This document shows, in pieces, positions 12,308-13,705 of a stretch of 13,705 nt of DNA. Below the pieces are notes generated by a model that saw only the letters and a program-made list of their open reading frames with translations, was not told the origin of the DNA and made no database searches. Position numbers and translations under genes: made by a program. The DNA is from Paenibacillaceae bacterium UBA6304. Its GTDB lineage: Bacteria > Bacillota > Bacilli > Paenibacillales > Paenibacillaceae. The first letter of the stretch is position 1. The number at the start of each line of letters is the position of its first letter. The stretch covers positions 1-13,705 of the forward strand of contig DJTQ01000107.1 of assembly GCA_002439285.1 (NCBI GenBank). The letters run 5' to 3'.

Positions 12308-13705
12308 TTATTGTCCGTTATCCTCGGTGTTTCCAGTATTCTCACTATCGTTTGTACCTTGCCCTAATTGTTGTTGCTTTAAGGCCTTCTTAGGCACGCC
12401 GTCCAGCCCATATTCCTGATCGTACGCGTCGAAGATCTTACGGGCAACCGGCGCGGCACTCCAAGCGCCAAAGCCGCCTTCTGGAATAATAACCGCCACG
12501 GCAAGTTTCGGGTTCTCGCGAGGTGCAAAAGCGATAAATACGCCGTTATCTCTGTTTTTCCCCTTGGCATACTGCTCTGAGGTTCCTGTTTTCCGGGCAT
12601 AGTCATACGGGAAACCATTGAACGCCGATTTAACATCCGTCTTCATCCCGCTAATAACTTCTTTCCAATAGGCTTCTTTAAACTTAACCTCATTAAGTAT
12701 TGTAGGTTTAAATTCTTCAATGATATTGTTGTTCTCGTCCGTAATTTTGCTGACAAGATGCGGTTGCATCCGTTTGCCGTGAGATGCCAGCGTAGCCGTA
12801 TACTGAGCTAACTGCATCGTTGTGTAACCCCCATGCTGGCCGAATGATGCATACACCAAACGGGAAAGGGCTGTTTCGGATTCGTTTTTGTAGCCTAAGG
12901 AGCCAAGATATTCTCTAGGCAAATCAACGCCTGTAGATACTCCGAGACCAAACTGCTTCATGTACTTATCCCATACCTCAATGCCATCTGCCTTATACTT
13001 GTTATATAGTCTTTCCCCAACCATTTCGACCATAAAAGTATTGGAAGAATGGAGAATAGCACCGGATGGATCGAGGGACCCGTACGCTTTACTCCCTGAG
13101 TTTCGGACACTTGACGAATCGTTTCTGCCAAAATAAGCGATACCCCGGTCCGGATAATACGTACTTGTCGTAAATAAATTTTCGTTAAGTCCAATCAGAA
13201 CGGATAACGGTTTAATCGTGGAACCCAGCAGCACGTTCGAACCAAATTCATGTCCAGACTGGCCCGAGCTGTAGGGGGTAATCGTTCCATTCTGATAATT
13301 CGAATTAATTTTTTTCCAATCTTCCGGATCAATCCCGCCACTTTGCCACACATTTGTATCATAATCAGGCATGCTGGCCATGGCCACTACATTGCCGGTA
13401 TCGACTTCCATCGCTACAGCATAACCGGTTTTGGCATTAGGATGGGTATCACCGGATACAGGATTTCTATGAACCCAATCAATTTGATCCAGAATTGCTT
13501 GCTCTGCGATCATTTGAATATTTTTGTTAATCGTTGAGTGCAAGTCATATCCTTTGACCGGCGGAGTCACCTCAGCGATGCCTGTCGCCATATTCCTCGG
13601 ATCTATCGGCACGCTTTTGAAACCATTCTTGCCACGAAGTTCTTCTTGATAAAAGAGTTCCAACCCGTCGTAACCAACGAGCTCTGTTTCTGTGTATTGG
13701 AGTGA
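12308..13705 (-). CDS. Class B penicillin-binding protein, transpeptidase (5' end off the right edge)
   Basis: Membrane-anchored D,D-transpeptidase that cross-links peptidoglycan outside the cell. The frame is open to the right edge, giving 465 C-terminal residues. All three active-site motifs are present: STIK (S162, K165) in LLGSTIKPLSVL, SSN (220-222) in ILHSSNTF, and KTGTS (372-376) in YARKTGTSEQY. Before them are GLELFYQEELRG and TINKNIQMIAEQAI, typical of the N-terminal dimerisation region and linker of class B enzymes. The type resembles the rod-shape PBP2/PbpA-PbpH (MrdA) group more than septal FtsI, but the missing N-terminus and lack of PASTA domains leave this open. After about residue 440 there is a hydrophilic Q/N/G/E-rich tail. 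An internal TTG at 13663 is not the start. Confidence 0.93.
   Translation of the reverse strand, partial: SLQYTETELVGYDGLELFYQEELRGKNGFKSVPIDPRNMATGIAEVTPPVKGYDLHSTINKNIQMIAEQAILDQIDWVHRNPVSGDTHPNAKTGYAVAMEVDTGNVVAMASMPDYDTNVWQSGGIDPEDWKKINSNYQNGTITPYSSGQSGHEFGSNVLLGSTIKPLSVLIGLNENLFTTSTYYPDRGIAYFGRNDSSSVRNSGSKAYGSLDPSGAILHSSNTFMVEMVGERLYNKYKADGIEVWDKYMKQFGLGVSTGVDLPREYLGSLGYKNESETALSRLVYASFGQHGGYTTMQLAQYTATLASHGKRMQPHLVSKITDENNNIIEEFKPTILNEVKFKEAYWKEVISGMKTDVKSAFNGFPYDYARKTGTSEQYAKGKNRDNGVFIAFAPRENPKLAVAVIIPEGGFGAWSAAPVARKIFDAYDQEYGLDGVPKKALKQQQLGQGTNDSENTGNTEDNGQ

Overview
The window looks like chromosomal DNA of a Gram-positive, low-to-mid GC Firmicute, most likely Paenibacillus or a close relative. 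The basis is a canonical SAM-I (S-box) riboswitch leader, strong GGAGG-type ribosome binding sites, frequent TTG and GTG starts, sigma-A type promoters, and protein families typical of Bacillales (CtaA, DUF2515/YppC-like, DUF456, MntABCD-like transporter). I saw no phage, insertion sequence, CRISPR array, tRNA or rRNA. Genus is inferred, not proven.

Layout from left to right. (1) 1-1180, minus strand: the 5' part of metN (methionine ABC importer ATPase), preceded by its leader. The leader holds a TTGACA-17-TATACT promoter, a SAM-I aptamer and an intrinsic terminator, so methionine uptake is switched off when SAM is plentiful. (2) 1216-2993, minus: a HEPN-like protein downstream of ctaA (haem A synthase for cytochrome oxidase). 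The ctaA upstream region carries a TGTGA-N8-TCACA dyad that fits ResD or Fnr-type redox control, and a tiny SD-led upstream ORF. (3) 3113-3536, minus: a small thioredoxin-like protein (WCGDC) with its terminator. (4) 3685-4992, plus: the only plus-strand gene, a DUF2515 (YppC-like) protein of unknown function with an unusually GC-rich internal block. (5) 5045-7959, minus: a tight three-gene operon of HAD phosphatase, DUF456 membrane protein and MOP-superfamily flippase (MurJ/SpoVB-like). (6) 7960-8451: a gene-free stretch holding the HAD promoter, a striking mirror-symmetric element (four copies of a TCTAACGAACT-like motif, two direct and two inverted, each pair exactly 50 bp apart), and the terminator of the next operon. 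(7) 8452-12210, minus: a complete four-gene metal-uptake operon in the order lipoprotein, ATPase, permease, permease (mntABCD-like), with a MntR-box-like operator over the -35 region. (8) 12225-13705, minus: the 3' part of a class B penicillin-binding protein gene, ending in a strong terminator.

Taken together, this is mostly core housekeeping: metabolite and metal import under ligand-responsive control, respiration, redox and envelope synthesis. The least explained items are the mirror-symmetric 187-bp element at 8111-8297, the HEPN-like protein, the DUF2515 and DUF456 proteins, and extra palindromes in the mnt and ctaA leaders. I did not find a convincing new multi-gene system.
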